From contig NZ_CP009247.1 in NCBI RefSeq assembly GCF_001941485.1, forward strand, positions 248,001 through 312,000: 64,000 nucleotides of DNA, given 5' to 3'. Below are positions 1 through 9,011 of the stretch, one piece after another. Position 1 is the first letter of the stretch, and each line of letters opens with the position of its first letter. The notes below the pieces were generated by a model that was not told the DNA's origin, did not search any database, and saw only the letters and a program-made list of their open reading frames with translations. The DNA comes from Corynebacterium frankenforstense DSM 45800. GTDB taxonomy: Bacteria > Actinomycetota > Actinomycetes > Mycobacteriales > Mycobacteriaceae. The position numbers were made by a program, and so were the translations under genes.

Positions 1-1355
1 TCGGGCTCGTCGTATTCACCGTGTCCGTCCGCCCCGGCGAACCCGGCCGACCCGGCGGATCCGGCGGACACAACGGGATTGGCGCGCCCGGCGGCCCCGG
101 CGGGCCCGGGGGAGGTGCCCGGCTCGGCGGGCCCCGAGGTGGTGTAGCCGGCGGGATCGTCCGAACCGACCTGCGCCCGCGCGTCAGCCGGCGCAGCCGG
201 GTTGCTGCGCCGGTCGGCGGCGACCTGCTCAGGGGTGACCAGCGGGAAGCCCATCGCCGCGGCGCGCTCGGGCGCCGGGGTGGGGGAGGCGGGCGCGGTC
301 CGCCCGGGCCGTGACGCCGCAGCGCCGTCAGTCACAGCGCGGTCAGCCGCAGCGTGGTCAGTCGCAGCGTGGTCCGCCGCACCGCCGTCAGTCGCGGCGG
401 CGCCGGCCGTCGGCCTGGCCGGCATCGGCATCGTCGGCGGAGCGACCTCGCGCAGCCGCGAGATGCGCTCCGGGGTCATCGCCGGCAGCTCGTCGGTGAC
501 CGTGGCACCCGCGACCGTGACCGTCCACTCCTTCGCCTCCGCGCCGACGACCGGGAAGCTGCCCGTCGCCGGGCGGTAGGCCGGCACCGCGGGCAACGGG
601 TTGACCTGCGGCTCGAGGTCGGCCTCCGTCGCCGAGGCGGCGTCGCGGACGTCGACCACCACGCTGCGGGAGCCGGACGCGACGTCGGCAAGCGAACCGT
701 CACCGTCCCCGCCCACGTCGTCGGGCGCGGCGTCGTAAATGTAGAGGCGCGCGACGGGCACCAGCCCCAGCGCGGCGAAGTGCCCGACCAGGTCGCGCAC
801 CGCGGCGGAGTCGGCTGCCGTCAGCGGGCCGACCACGTGGCCGTCGACGGCGGCCACCACGGTGCCGTCGAGCACGCGCAGCACCGCGAGGAACTGCGCG
901 GGCACCACGCGCTCGAGCGGGCCGGTGCCCTCTCCGGCGGCGGTGTCCACGGCACGCCGGGAGCCCTCGGGGAGCAGCGCCCACGGCTCATCGGGCGCGG
1001 AGTTGGCGGGCATGACCAGGCCCGGGGCCGGCAGCAGCAGCTCGGCGGTCAGCCGCCCGGAGCCCGGCTCGGGGGTCACGGCCACGCCGGGGGCGGGGGA
1101 GAGGCCCTCGTTGAGCAGGTGGCCCAGCTGGGGGTAGGTGTCCAGCACCGCCTGAGGCAGGCGGCCGATGCGCGCCGGGCCGTGGTGGACGATCAGCCCG
1201 CCCCGGTACTCGTCGCGCGTGAGGTGCAGGCGCTCGCCGGCGGGGTCGGTGCCGCCGAGCAGGGAGAGCAGCACGCCCTGGCTGGCGGCGTCGACGGGGA
1301 CGCGGGCGCCGCCGCCGGCGGTGACGAGGGGGAGCGGGTAGAGCGGGCGGTTCAT
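1..1355 (-). CDS. hypothetical protein, 3'-truncated by window edge
   Basis: The reading frame opens at an ATG (complement 1353-1355) and stays open to the first base of the window, so the C-terminus is missing. The N-terminal ~280 residues (start MNRPLYPLPLVTAGGG) form a normal-looking globular sequence rich in small hydrophobic residues. After about residue 290 it turns into an Ala/Pro/Asp-rich, then Gly/Ala-rich low-complexity stretch containing an ADHAATDHAAADR-type repeat. No catalytic motif, signal peptide or membrane segment is visible, and I do not recognise the family. It is transcribed divergently from the NRAMP gene and shares the 180-bp promoter region containing a palindrome. The low-complexity tail resembles those seen elsewhere in this window and may be a species-specific expansion. 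Confidence 0.7.
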   Translation of the reverse strand, partial: MNRPLYPLPLVTAGGGARVPVDAASQGVLLSLLGGTDPAGERLHLTRDEYRGGLIVHHGPARIGRLPQAVLDTYPQLGHLLNEGLSPAPGVAVTPEPGSGRLTAELLLPAPGLVMPANSAPDEPWALLPEGSRRAVDTAAGEGTGPLERVVPAQFLAVLRVLDGTVVAAVDGHVVGPLTAADSAAVRDLVGHFAALGLVPVARLYIYDAAPDDVGGDGDGSLADVASGSRSVVVDVRDAASATEADLEPQVNPLPAVPAYRPATGSFPVVGAEAKEWTVTVAGATVTDELPAMTPERISRLREVAPPTMPMPARPTAGAAATDGGAADHAATDHAAADRAVTDGAAASRPGRTAPASPTPAPERAAAMGFPLVTPEQVAADRRSNPAAPADARAQVGSDDPAGYTTSGPAEPGTSPGPAGAAGRANPVVSAGSAGSAGFAGADGHGEYDEP

Positions 1356-1445
1356 GGCCCCAGTTTAAGCGGGCGGCCTGCGCTTCCGGGCCTGCACGCG
1401 CCCGGTGTCGCACCGCACACGGCGGGGTGCGGGGGTGGCGCGGGG

Positions 1446-1460
1446 AATTGTTGAACAATT
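1446..1460. promoter_or_regulatory. 15-bp palindromic operator, pxp regulon site 1
   Basis: AATTGTTGAACAATT is a perfect palindrome around a central G. The 13-bp core ATTGTTGAACAAT recurs exactly at 9912-9924 in front of pxpA. Here it abuts the -35 box of the NRAMP promoter. The local GntR-family regulator (4334-5104) is the obvious candidate to bind it; this is inference. Confidence 0.7.
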
Positions 1461-1463
1461 GAT

Positions 1464-1492
1464 TTGTCACACGTCACTCCCGGCCTTAATAT
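1464..1492 (+). promoter_or_regulatory. predicted promoter of NRAMP-ycsI operon
   Basis: TTGTCA at 1464-1469 and TAATAT at 1487-1492 are separated by 17 bp, a good housekeeping-type match. Transcription would begin near 1499, about 38 nt before the GTG start. Confidence 0.6.
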
Positions 1493-1536
1493 GAGCCGCA
1501 CCACACGAGATCCCGACGCAGAAAGGCGGCGCCGAC

Positions 1537-2865
1537 GTGAGCAACGCCGACCGGGTCCCCGAAGCCACCACCCCCGACGAGACCGGTGCGTCCCCCGCGG
1601 GCGCGCAGGCCGGGGCCGCGCGGGCCGACGGACACACCGACGGACACCACCGCATGACGCAGGCCGAGGTGCGCAAGGCCGCCACCCCGCGCCGCGGCGC
1701 GATGTACGGGGCCATGATGCTCATGGCCACCAGTGCCATCGGGCCCGGATTCCTCACCACCACCAGCGTCTTCACCGTCCAGATGGGCGCTTCGTTGGCC
1801 TTCGCCATCATGGTGTCCATCCTCGTCGACATCGCCATCCAGCTGAACGTCTGGCGCGTGCTCGGCGTCTCCGGCCTGCGCGCCAACGAGCTCGGCAACG
1901 CCGTGCTGCCCTACCTGGGCTGGGTCCTCGGCGGCCTCGTCTTCCTCGGCGGACTCGCCTTCAACATGGGCAACATCGCCGGCGCCGGCCTCGGCCTCAA
2001 CGCGATGCTGGGCCTCGACCCGATCATCGGCGGCGGGCTGGCCGCCGTCATCGCCGTGCTCGTGTTCATCTCGCGGCGCGCGGGCGTGGCGCTCGACCGC
2101 ATCGTCGTCGTGCTCGGCGCGATCATGGTCCTGGTCATGCTCTACGTCGCGGTCGTCTCCGCCCCGCCGGTCGGCGAGGCGCTGAAGAACACCGTCATGC
2201 CCGAGGAGATCGACGGCGTGGTCATCACCACCCTCATCGGCGGCACCGTCGGCGGCTACATCACCTTCGCCGGCGCGCACCGCATGATCGACTCCGGCTA
2301 CACCGGCCCCGAGAACGTCGGCGAGATCACCAGGACCTCCGTGCTCGGCATCATCGTCACCGGCGTCATGCGCATCCTGCTCTTCCTGGCGGTGCTCGGC
2401 GTGGTCGCCACCGGCGTGGCGCTCTCCGAAGACAACACCGCCGCCGACGCCTTCCAGCACGCCGCCGGTGAGATCGGCCTGCGCTTCTTCGGCGTGGTGC
2501 TCTTCTCCGCGGGCCTGACCAGCGTGATCGGCGCGTCCTACACCTCGGTCAGCTTCGTGACCGGCCAGGAGACCTCGCAGGCCAACCGCAGCTGGCTGAC
2601 CATCGCCTTCATCGCCGTGTGCGCCGTGGGCTACCTGTTGCTGGGCAAGGGCCCGCAGCAGCTGCTCATCTTCGCCGGCGCCTTCAACGGCCTGATCCTG
2701 CCGATCGGCTTCACCATCGTCGGCTGGGTCGCCTGGCGCCGCCGCGACCTGCTGCACGGCCAGGCCTACCCGAAGTGGCTGCTGGTCCTCGGCGCGCTGG
2801 CCTGGATCTTCACCGTCTACCTGGGCGTGTTCACCTTCTCCGACATCGTCGCGCTGTGGGGCTGA
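1537..2865 (+). CDS. NRAMP-family transporter (YcsG-like)
   Basis: This 442-residue polytopic membrane protein belongs to the NRAMP superfamily and is closest in context to Bacillus YcsG. A ~45-residue polar, His/Ala-rich cytoplasmic N-terminus precedes about eleven hydrophobic helices. The first helix carries [13 protein letters not shown], the position of the NRAMP DPGN motif, but without the Asp-Pro-Gly-Asn metal ligands, so the substrate is probably not a divalent metal. The GTG start is chosen because GAAAGGCGG lies just upstream. It lies one base before the ycsI-like gene and shares an operator with the pxp operon. I infer that it imports 5-oxoproline or a related organic substrate, but the exact substrate cannot be read from sequence. 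Confidence 0.85.
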   Translation: MSNADRVPEATTPDETGASPAGAQAGAARADGHTDGHHRMTQAEVRKAATPRRGAMYGAMMLMATSAIGPGFLTTTSVFTVQMGASLAFAIMVSILVDIAIQLNVWRVLGVSGLRANELGNAVLPYLGWVLGGLVFLGGLAFNMGNIAGAGLGLNAMLGLDPIIGGGLAAVIAVLVFISRRAGVALDRIVVVLGAIMVLVMLYVAVVSAPPVGEALKNTVMPEEIDGVVITTLIGGTVGGYITFAGAHRMIDSGYTGPENVGEITRTSVLGIIVTGVMRILLFLAVLGVVATGVALSEDNTAADAFQHAAGEIGLRFFGVVLFSAGLTSVIGASYTSVSFVTGQETSQANRSWLTIAFIAVCAVGYLLLGKGPQQLLIFAGAFNGLILPIGFTIVGWVAWRRRDLLHGQAYPKWLLVLGALAWIFTVYLGVFTFSDIVALWG

Positions 2866-2866
2866 G

Positions 2867-3685
2867 ATGACTGAGGCGGCTTCTTCGATTTCCGACGCCC
2901 CGGTGCTCGGCGCCGCGACCACCCCCGCCGAGGCGCGCGCCGCGTTCCGCGGCGGCGCGGTGCGGCCCACCGCGGGGATCGCGGCAGGTTACGTGCAGTG
3001 CAACCTGCTCTCGCTGCCGGCGGCCGACGCCTTCGACTTCCTGCTCTTCGCGCAGCGCAACCCCAAGCCCTGCCCGATCATCGAGGTCCTCGAGGCCGGG
3101 CAGTTGGAGAGCGAGGTCATGCCCGGCGGCGACATCCGCCGCGACGTGCCCGCCTACCGCGTCTTCCGCGACGGCGAGCTCGTCGACGAGGTCGCGGACG
3201 TCAGCGAGGTCTGGCGCGACGACCTGGTCAGCTTCCTGATCGGCTGCTCGTTCACCTTCGAGTCGGCGCTGCTGGACGCCGGGGTGCCGGTGGCCCACAT
3301 CGACCAGGGCCGCAACGTGCCGATGTACCGGACGAACGTGCCGACCCGCCCCGCGGGCCGCTTCTCCGGTCCGCTGGTGGTCTCGATGCGCCCGATGCCG
3401 GCCGCGCAGGTCGCCGACGCCGTGCGCATCACCTCGCGTTACCCGTCGGTGCACGGGGCGCCGGTGCACGTGGGAGACCCGGCCGCGATCGGGATCGAGG
3501 ACATCTCCCGGCCGGACTTCGGCGAGGCCGTCGAGATCGCCGAGGGCGAGATCCCCGTCTTCTGGGGCTGCGGTGTCACCCCGCAGGCGGCGGTGATGGC
3601 CTCGAAGCCGGAGTTCGCCGTCAGCCACGCCCCGGGCCACATGCTGATCACGGACCTGAAGGACTCTGACTTCCAGGTCCCGTGA
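2867..3685 (+). CDS. putative hydro-lyase, YcsI/DUF1445 family
   Basis: This 272-residue soluble protein matches the DUF1445 (YcsI, D-glutamate cyclase-like) family in length and motifs. It has an N-terminal [15 protein letters not shown] segment, the [14 protein letters not shown] block, a central [13 protein letters not shown] motif and a C-terminal [12 protein letters not shown] with [11 protein letters not shown]. The mammalian homologue DGLUCY interconverts D-glutamate and 5-oxo-D-proline, which fits its place beside 5-oxoprolinase genes. It is cotranscribed with the NRAMP gene one base upstream. The likely role is handling of D-5-oxoproline or hydration of a related lactam; the family assignment is firm, the reaction inferred. 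Confidence 0.88.
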   Translation: MTEAASSISDAPVLGAATTPAEARAAFRGGAVRPTAGIAAGYVQCNLLSLPAADAFDFLLFAQRNPKPCPIIEVLEAGQLESEVMPGGDIRRDVPAYRVFRDGELVDEVADVSEVWRDDLVSFLIGCSFTFESALLDAGVPVAHIDQGRNVPMYRTNVPTRPAGRFSGPLVVSMRPMPAAQVADAVRITSRYPSVHGAPVHVGDPAAIGIEDISRPDFGEAVEIAEGEIPVFWGCGVTPQAAVMASKPEFAVSHAPGHMLITDLKDSDFQVP

Positions 3686-3716
3686 GGGCGGCTGTTATCC
3701 CGCGGGCGGTGACCAG

Positions 3717-3848
3717 GAAAATGTGTCATGGGGGAGTTCAACGAACCGGGTTTTCCCAGGTCAGCTTTTGACCTCGGGGCTGGGATGACACAAAAAGTCG
3801 GTTCCGGAGGGCGTGACGGGCGGGTGCGCGGGTAGCCGACCCAGGAAT
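3717..3848. repeat. 132-bp duplicated intergenic block, copy 1
   Basis: This block is nearly identical to 4009-4140. It contains a 71-bp core (3722-3792) bounded by TGTGTCAT and ATGACACA, a perfect 8-bp inverted repeat. Inside is a hairpin AGGTCA-GCTTT-TGACCT at 3758-3774. In copy 2 one stem pair changes to a G-U wobble, so the stem is kept in RNA. It lies just 3' of ycsI and may act as its terminator. Confidence 0.8.
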
Positions 3849-3849
3849 G

Positions 3850-3930
3850 AGGTCGGTCGGCCCGGAGATGGGACCGGTCGACCCGGAGATGGGGCCGGTC
3901 GACCCGGAAATGGGATCGGTCGAGCCATAG
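3850..3930. repeat. 21-bp tandem repeat array 1
   Basis: About four 21-bp units of the form GGTCGACCCGGAGATGGGACC follow copy 1 of the duplicated block. The units vary mainly in the GGTCGACC palindrome. Read in frame on the minus strand they would give a GSTGPIS heptapeptide, but no start or gene context supports translation. Confidence 0.8.
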
Positions 3931-4008
3931 TGAGGCTGGCTGGCTCTCGTTTCGGTCATGCCGTCGGTCATTCCTCCGCGTTTCGGTCCTTCAGGGGGTG
4001 AGAACCGA

Positions 4009-4140
4009 GAAAATGTGTCATGGGGGAGTCCAACGAACCGGTTTTCCCAGGTCAGCTTTTGGCCTCACTCCTGGGATGACACAAAAAGTCGGTTCCGGAG
4101 GGCGTGACGGGCGGGTGCACGGATAGCCGACCCGGAAATG
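4009..4140. repeat. 132-bp duplicated intergenic block, copy 2
   Basis: This is the second copy of 3717-3848. The 70-bp core lies at 4014-4083 with the same TGTGTCAT/ATGACACA ends. It shows one indel and a few substitutions relative to copy 1. Confidence 0.8.
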
Positions 4141-4329
4141 GAGCTGGTCGACCCGGAGATGTGACCGGTCGGCCCGGAGATGTGACCGGTCGGCCCGGAG
4201 ACGGGACCGGCCGACCCGGAAATGGAGCTGGTCGACCCGGAAATGGGGCCGGTCGACCCGGAGATGGGGCCAGCTGACCCGGAGATGGGACCGGCCGGCC
4301 CGGAGATGGGGCCGGTAGGGCCGGACCGG
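4120..4329. repeat. 21-bp tandem repeat array 2
   Basis: Ten consecutive 21-bp units run from copy 2 up to five bases from the gntR stop codon. Unit boundaries are 4120, 4141, 4162, 4183, 4204, 4225, 4246, 4267, 4288 and 4309. Two unit types (GAGCTGGTCGACC and GGACCGGTCGACC) alternate irregularly, indicating unit-level duplication. Exact 3n length preserves a frame on the minus strand, but the regulator already terminates before the array. Confidence 0.85.
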
Positions 4330-4333
4330 GGGC

Positions 4334-5104
4334 CTACTTCTCTGTGCTCTCCGCGCTCTCGAGGATCGCGATGATGCGCTGCGCTGTGGCCAGCAGGCTC
4401 TCGCGCAGCGCCGCGGCCGCGCCCTCGCGGTCCCCGGCGGCCACCAGCTCGGTCACCCGGGCGTTCTGCTCGACGTAGTCGGCGTGGAAGTCCGGCTCGA
4501 ATCGGGTGACCAGCAGGAAGACCAGGCGCATGCGCGCGAGCATCCGGTCGCTGAACTCCGCCAGGCTCGGGGCCCCGGAGGTCGCGACGATGCGGCGGTG
4601 GAAACGCTGGTTGCACGCGGCGACCGCGGCGAGGTCCCCGGCCTCGAGGCTCTCGCGGGCCTCGGCGACGATGCCCTGCAGCTCAGCGGTGTCCGGATCG
4701 TCGCCCCACAGCAGGCAGGCCGGCTCCACGGTCGCACGGACCCGGTAGAGATCGTCGACGTCCGCGGGCGTCGGGGTGACCAGGAAGACCCCGCGGTAGG
4801 GGATCCGCTCGACCACGCCCTCGGCGGCCAGCATCGCGTAGGCCTCCCGCAGCGTGTTGCGCGAGACGCCCAGGCGGGCGGCGACGGCGACCTCGTTGAG
4901 CTTCTCGCCGGGGGCGAAGTCGCCCGCCGAGATCTCCCGGCGCAGCCGGGTGGCCGCGGCATCCGCCCGGATGACCGTTCCGGCGTCGGTGGACCCGGTG
5001 GCGGCCGTGGACCCGTCGGCACCCGCGGACCCGGCGGCCCCAGCCGCACCGGCCCCGGTGACCCCGGCCGCCTCCGCGGCAGCCTTGTCGACCTTGACCG
5101 TCAT
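4334..5104 (-). CDS. GntR-family (FadR/FCD) transcriptional regulator
   Basis: This 256-residue regulator has an Ala/Gly-rich 40-residue N-terminal tail. A winged helix-turn-helix follows at about residues 45-110 (RREISAGDFAPGEKLNEVAVA, then LGVSRNTLREAYAML). The C-terminal all-helical FCD effector domain at about 120-245 has the Asp/His metal-site pattern (ACNQRFHRRI). Its ATG overlaps the TGA of the carboxylase gene by 4 bp, so it is translationally coupled as the last gene of the pxp operon. The family binds small carboxylates, so 5-oxoproline is a plausible effector. It probably acts on the palindromes at 1446-1460 and 9910-9926. The N-terminal tail could be trimmed by a later start. Confidence 0.9.
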   Translation of the reverse strand: MTVKVDKAAAEAAGVTGAGAAGAAGSAGADGSTAATGSTDAGTVIRADAAATRLRREISAGDFAPGEKLNEVAVAARLGVSRNTLREAYAMLAAEGVVERIPYRGVFLVTPTPADVDDLYRVRATVEPACLLWGDDPDTAELQGIVAEARESLEAGDLAAVAACNQRFHRRIVATSGAPSLAEFSDRMLARMRLVFLLVTRFEPDFHADYVEQNARVTELVAAGDREGAAAALRESLLATAQRIIAILESAESTEK

Positions 5105-6915
5105 GCGATCGAGCCCAGGCGGTCACCCTGGCCGAACTGCGTGCCCTCGGAGATCTCCTGGGTCAGCGTGCCGCCGGCCGGCGCGGTGATGGTGGACTCC
5201 ATCTTCATCGCCTCGACGGTGGCCACGGCCTCGCCCTTGTCCACGGCGGCGCCGTCGGGGACCTTCCACTCCACCAGCGAACCGGCGAAGGAGGCCGTCA
5301 CCGGCACCGAGCCGTCATCAGCCGCGCCAGACCCGGACCCGGCACCGGACCCCGCGCCGGCACCCGAACCACCGCCGGCGCCGCCCGCGGCGCCGGGGCC
5401 ACCCGCAGCGGAACCGCCCGCGCCGGTCGACGCGGCGTCGGCAAGCGAGAGCAGCTCGACCGGCAGGCGCAGCTCGTGGGCGCGCCCGTCGATCTCCACG
5501 GTCAGGGCCGTGCGCTCCTGGTAGATCGCGGCGATGTCGTCGTGCGCGGTGCGGAAGTGCGGGGTGTACTCGGAGTCGACCCAGTCGGTGTAGATGCCGA
5601 AGCCCTCGGCGGAGAGCACCTCGTGGTCGACCATGTCGCGGTGGAAGGGCAGCACGGTGCGCACGCCGGTGACCTCGAACTCGGCGAGCGCCTGGCGCGC
5701 GCGGCGCAGCGCGACCTCGCGGTCCGGGCCCCAGACGATCAGCTTGCCCAGCAGCGAGTCGTAGTAGCTGGGCACCGTGCCGCCGGTGCGCACGCCCGCG
5801 TCGACGCGCACACCGGGACCCGTCGGCGGGTCCAGCAGCGTGACCGTGCCCGGGCAGGGCGCGAAGCCGTTGGCGATGTCCTCGGCGTTGATGCGGAACT
5901 CGAAGGCGTGCCCGCGCGGGGTCGGGTCCTCCGTGATCGACAGCGGCAGGCCCGCGGCGACGCGGAACTGCTCGGCGACGATGTCGACACCCGTGGTCTC
6001 CTCGGTGACCGGGTGCTCGACCTGCAGGCGCGTGTTGACCTCGAGGAAGCTGACCGTGCCGTCCTCGGCGACGATGTACTCCACCGTGCCCGCCGAGGTG
6101 TAGCCGGCCTCGCGGCAGATCGACCGGGCGCCCTCGGTGATGCCCTCGCGCTGCTCGTCGGTCAGGAACGGCGCCGGGGCCTCCTCGATGAGCTTCTGGT
6201 AGCGGCGCTGCGTCGAGCAGTCGCGGGTGCCCAGGACGACGACGTTGCCGTGGGTGTCCGCGAGCACCTGGGCCTCGACGTGGCGCGGGTGGGTGAGGAA
6301 CTTCTCCACGTAGCACTCGGAGCGGCCGAACGCCTCGCCGGCCTCGCGGCCCGCGGACAGGAACGCCTCCTCGATGTCGCCGCGCTCGTGGACGACCTTC
6401 AGGCCGCGGCCGCCGCCGCCGAAGGCCGCCTTGATGGCGATGGGCAGGCCGTGCTCGTCGGCGAAGTCGCGCGCCTGCTCCCAGCTGCTCAGCGGGTCCG
6501 GGGTGCCCGGGGCCAGCGGGGCGCCGGCCTTGGTGGCCAGCTCGCGGGCGGAGAGCTTGTCGCCGAGCAGGTCGATCGCCTGGGAGGACGGGCCGACCCA
6601 GGTCAGCCCGGCGTCCTCGACGGCGCGGGCGAAGTCGGAGTTCTCCGAGAGGAATCCGTAGCCGGGGTGCACGCAGTCGGCGCCGGCGCGGTCGGCGATG
6701 TCCAGCAGCGCCGGGACGTTCATGTACGTCTCGCGGGCGGTGGAGCCGGGCAGGGCGTAGGCCTCGTCGGCGACGCGGGTGTGCAGCGCGTCGACGTCGG
6801 CCTCGGAGTAGACGGCGATGGACTTCATGCCCAGGTCGCGGGCTGCGCGCGCGATGCGCACGGCGATCTCGCCGCGGTTGGCGATCAGAACTTTCTTGAG
6901 CGGGAAGTCGGTCAC
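5101..6915 (-). CDS. biotin carboxylase-BCCP fusion of the pxp operon
   Basis: This 604-residue protein joins an ATP-grasp biotin carboxylase (about residues 1-450; KKVLIANRGEIAVRIA start, HPGYGFLSENSDFA, GGGGRGLKVV loop, EVNTRLQVEHPVTE) to a C-terminal biotinyl domain with the EAMKMEST lysine near residue 570. A Gly/Ala/Ser-rich linker of ~40 residues separates them. The GTG start overlaps the end of the upstream pxpBC gene by 4 bp, and its own TGA overlaps the regulator. It resembles corynebacterial AccBC in size, but its neighbours point to a dedicated role. No carboxyltransferase gene is present, while PxpB/PxpC are homologous to the carboxyltransferase part of urea carboxylase. A split 5-oxoproline- or urea-carboxylase-like complex is therefore inferred; a second AccBC paralogue is the alternative. 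Confidence 0.9.
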   Translation of the reverse strand: MTDFPLKKVLIANRGEIAVRIARAARDLGMKSIAVYSEADVDALHTRVADEAYALPGSTARETYMNVPALLDIADRAGADCVHPGYGFLSENSDFARAVEDAGLTWVGPSSQAIDLLGDKLSARELATKAGAPLAPGTPDPLSSWEQARDFADEHGLPIAIKAAFGGGGRGLKVVHERGDIEEAFLSAGREAGEAFGRSECYVEKFLTHPRHVEAQVLADTHGNVVVLGTRDCSTQRRYQKLIEEAPAPFLTDEQREGITEGARSICREAGYTSAGTVEYIVAEDGTVSFLEVNTRLQVEHPVTEETTGVDIVAEQFRVAAGLPLSITEDPTPRGHAFEFRINAEDIANGFAPCPGTVTLLDPPTGPGVRVDAGVRTGGTVPSYYDSLLGKLIVWGPDREVALRRARQALAEFEVTGVRTVLPFHRDMVDHEVLSAEGFGIYTDWVDSEYTPHFRTAHDDIAAIYQERTALTVEIDGRAHELRLPVELLSLADAASTGAGGSAAGGPGAAGGAGGGSGAGAGSGAGSGSGAADDGSVPVTASFAGSLVEWKVPDGAAVDKGEAVATVEAMKMESTITAPAGGTLTQEISEGTQFGQGDRLGSIA

Positions 6916-9011
6916 TTCGTCTCCTTGGTGTCAGCGGTGTCGGCGGCGTCTGCGCTGTCGGCAGCGTCGGTGTCTGCGGGTTCAGCGGGTTCGGCGGATT
7001 CGGCGGATTCGGTGATGGTGGCCGGGTCCGTGACCTGGCCGAGGGGTTCGAGGGTGTCGGGGTCGACGGCGATGAGCTGCACGCGCGCGCCGGGCGGCAG
7101 CTGCGCGGCGATGTCGAGGTCCTCGTGGACCACGGTGGCGATCACGGGGTAGCCGCCGGTGACGGCGTGGTCGCGCAGGAAGATCACGGGCGCGCCGTTG
7201 GGCGGGACCTGCACGCAGCCGGCGATCATGCCCTCGCTGGCCAGCTCGCCGTCGCGCACGCGCTCGATGGGCGGGCCGCCGCGCCTGCGTCGCCGCCTGC
7301 TTGCCGACGCCGCGTCGGCCGCCGCCGCGTCCGCCCTCGCCGTGGCTGCGTCAGCGCCCGTGCCGTCTGCGACGGCCCGGTCGGAGTCGTCCTCGTCCCC
7401 GGGCGCGGAGCTCCCGGGTGCGGTGCCGTCAGGCGCCGCACCGTCGCCAGGCGCCGCACCGTCGTCAGGCGCCGCACTGTGGTCAGGCGCCGCACTGTCG
7501 GCGGCGCGCGCGGCGTCGGAAATCTTGTCCGGCAGCTCGGCGTCGGCGGTGGTGCCGGCGAGCTTCACGCGCCCGGCGCGGTGGCCGCCGCTGGCGGGGC
7601 CGGCGGAGCGGAAGGCGTCGATGGCGGCCTGGACGGGCAGCTCGACGGCGTCGGGCTCGAGGCGCAGGCCCACGCGGTTGGACTGGGCGGTCACGGACCA
7701 GGCGCGCGAGGTCAGGGCGGCGACGCCGTCGCGGAACCAGTCGTCACGCGGGCCCGGCACGCAGCGCAGCACCGCGCCGGTGCGCCCCTTGCCCGCGTCG
7801 TGGACGCGCACGGGGTTGTGCTGGGCGGGCGAGACCGTGCCGCGCGCGTCGGTGGGCACCGACAGCAGCGCGCCGGGCTCCAGGGGAGCCGCGCCCAGGC
7901 CGGAGAGCTGGTCGGTGGCCACGGAGCTGAGCTCGGCGGCGGCGACGATGCCGCCGCGCAGCGCGACGTAGGTGCGCGCGCCGAGGGTGGCCGGGCCGAC
8001 CTTCAGCGTGGAGCCGGCGGGCAGCAGCACCGGGGAGCCCAGGCGCACCGGGGTGGTGCGCACGCGGGCGTCGGCACGCGCGCCGGTGACGGCGACGACG
8101 GTGTCGACCAGGGCGGTCAGCTCGAGCCCGCCGATGTTCTCCAGCACGGCGGCGCCCGGCCGGTTGCCCACCGCGGAGTTGGCCACGCGGGCGGCGGCGC
8201 GGTCGGCCGAGCCGGAGCCGGTCACACCGAGGTCGCCGTGGCCGGCGCGGCCGCGGTCCTCGAGCAGGGTCTGCATGCCCGTCGAGACCAGGCGGGCCAC
8301 CGGCCGGTGCGGGCGGGCGTGGCGCTCGCGCTCGGCGCGCGGCGGCTCGGCCGGGTGCTCGTCGACGGCGCGGTAGCGCACGGTGTCGCCGGGGCGCACC
8401 GCGGCGGGGAAGTCCGCCTCGGGGTCCCACATGCGGTGGCGGGTGGTGCCGATCAGCTGCCAGCCGCCCGGCGAGGTGCGCGGGTAGACGGCGGTGAAGG
8501 AGCCGGCCAGGCCGACCGCGCCGGCGGGCACCGCGGTGCGCGGCGAGGAGCGCCGGGGCACGTCCATGGCATCGGCCTCGTCGGCGGCCGTGCAGTAGGT
8601 GAAGCCGGGGGCGAAGCCGCCGAAGGCGCCGGTGAAGGCGGTCGAGGTGTGCCACTCGACGAGCTCGTCGGGCGTCTTGCCCACGGCCTTCGCGGCGGCC
8701 TCGAGGTCGTCGCCGTCGTAGACGACGTCGATGACGATCTCGCGGGCGCCGGCGGTGTCGCGCTTCGGCGGGGTGAACTCGGCGAGCCGGCGGGCGGCGT
8801 CGCGCGCGGCGGCGTGCGAGTCGGTGACCACCAGCAGGGTCTCGGCGGCGGCGATGGCCTCGACCTGGCCGGGCAGCGGCTCGGCGGTCAGGGCGGCGTG
8901 CCAGTCCAGGACGGTCTCCAGGTCCGGCAGGTCGATCAGGATGGCGCGCGAGCCGACGCGGTGGACGGCCGGGCCGGGCGCGCCGGCGGCGGTGTCGGGG
9001 GACTGGCTCAC
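6912..9011 (-). CDS. 5-oxoprolinase subunits B and C, fused (PxpB-PxpC)
   Basis: This 699-residue fusion has a PxpB/KipI domain (about 1-220; GAFGGFAPGFTYC, then PGGWQLIGTT) followed by a PxpC/KipA domain (about 245-690; LLEDRGRAGHGDLGVTGSG, SNRVGLRLE, ELASEGMIAGCVQVPPNG, TGGYPVIATVV). Together with PxpA it performs ATP-dependent ring opening of 5-oxo-L-proline to glutamate. The GTG start is set by the GTGA overlap with the pxpA stop; the frame stays open upstream only as a shadow of pxpA. An Ala/Asp/Pro-rich and poly-Arg insert of ~90 residues interrupts PxpC before its final conserved block and contains an 18-bp DNA repeat. A second acidic/Ala tail ends the protein. Confidence 0.93.
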   Translation of the reverse strand: MSQSPDTAAGAPGPAVHRVGSRAILIDLPDLETVLDWHAALTAEPLPGQVEAIAAAETLLVVTDSHAAARDAARRLAEFTPPKRDTAGAREIVIDVVYDGDDLEAAAKAVGKTPDELVEWHTSTAFTGAFGGFAPGFTYCTAADEADAMDVPRRSSPRTAVPAGAVGLAGSFTAVYPRTSPGGWQLIGTTRHRMWDPEADFPAAVRPGDTVRYRAVDEHPAEPPRAERERHARPHRPVARLVSTGMQTLLEDRGRAGHGDLGVTGSGSADRAAARVANSAVGNRPGAAVLENIGGLELTALVDTVVAVTGARADARVRTTPVRLGSPVLLPAGSTLKVGPATLGARTYVALRGGIVAAAELSSVATDQLSGLGAAPLEPGALLSVPTDARGTVSPAQHNPVRVHDAGKGRTGAVLRCVPGPRDDWFRDGVAALTSRAWSVTAQSNRVGLRLEPDAVELPVQAAIDAFRSAGPASGGHRAGRVKLAGTTADAELPDKISDAARAADSAAPDHSAAPDDGAAPGDGAAPDGTAPGSSAPGDEDDSDRAVADGTGADAATARADAAAADAASASRRRRRRGGPPIERVRDGELASEGMIAGCVQVPPNGAPVIFLRDHAVTGGYPVIATVVHEDLDIAAQLPPGARVQLIAVDPDTLEPLGQVTDPATITESAESAEPAEPADTDAADSADAADTADTKETK
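7431..7502. repeat. 18-bp tandem repeat inside pxpBC
   Basis: AGGCGCCGCA recurs at 7431, 7449, 7467 and 7485, exactly 18 bp apart, with CCGTCG/CTGTGG-type spacers. The repeat encodes the six-residue GAAPDD-like units of the PxpC insert and keeps the frame. Confidence 0.85.

Noticed and set aside
3850..4329. Possible CRISPR array
   Set aside because: The 21-bp units are direct tandem repeats without spacers and no cas genes are present.
4065..4616. Minus-strand frame encoding heptapeptide repeats through the 21-bp array
   Set aside because: It begins inside gntR in another frame and has no ribosome site; the periodicity comes from the DNA repeat.
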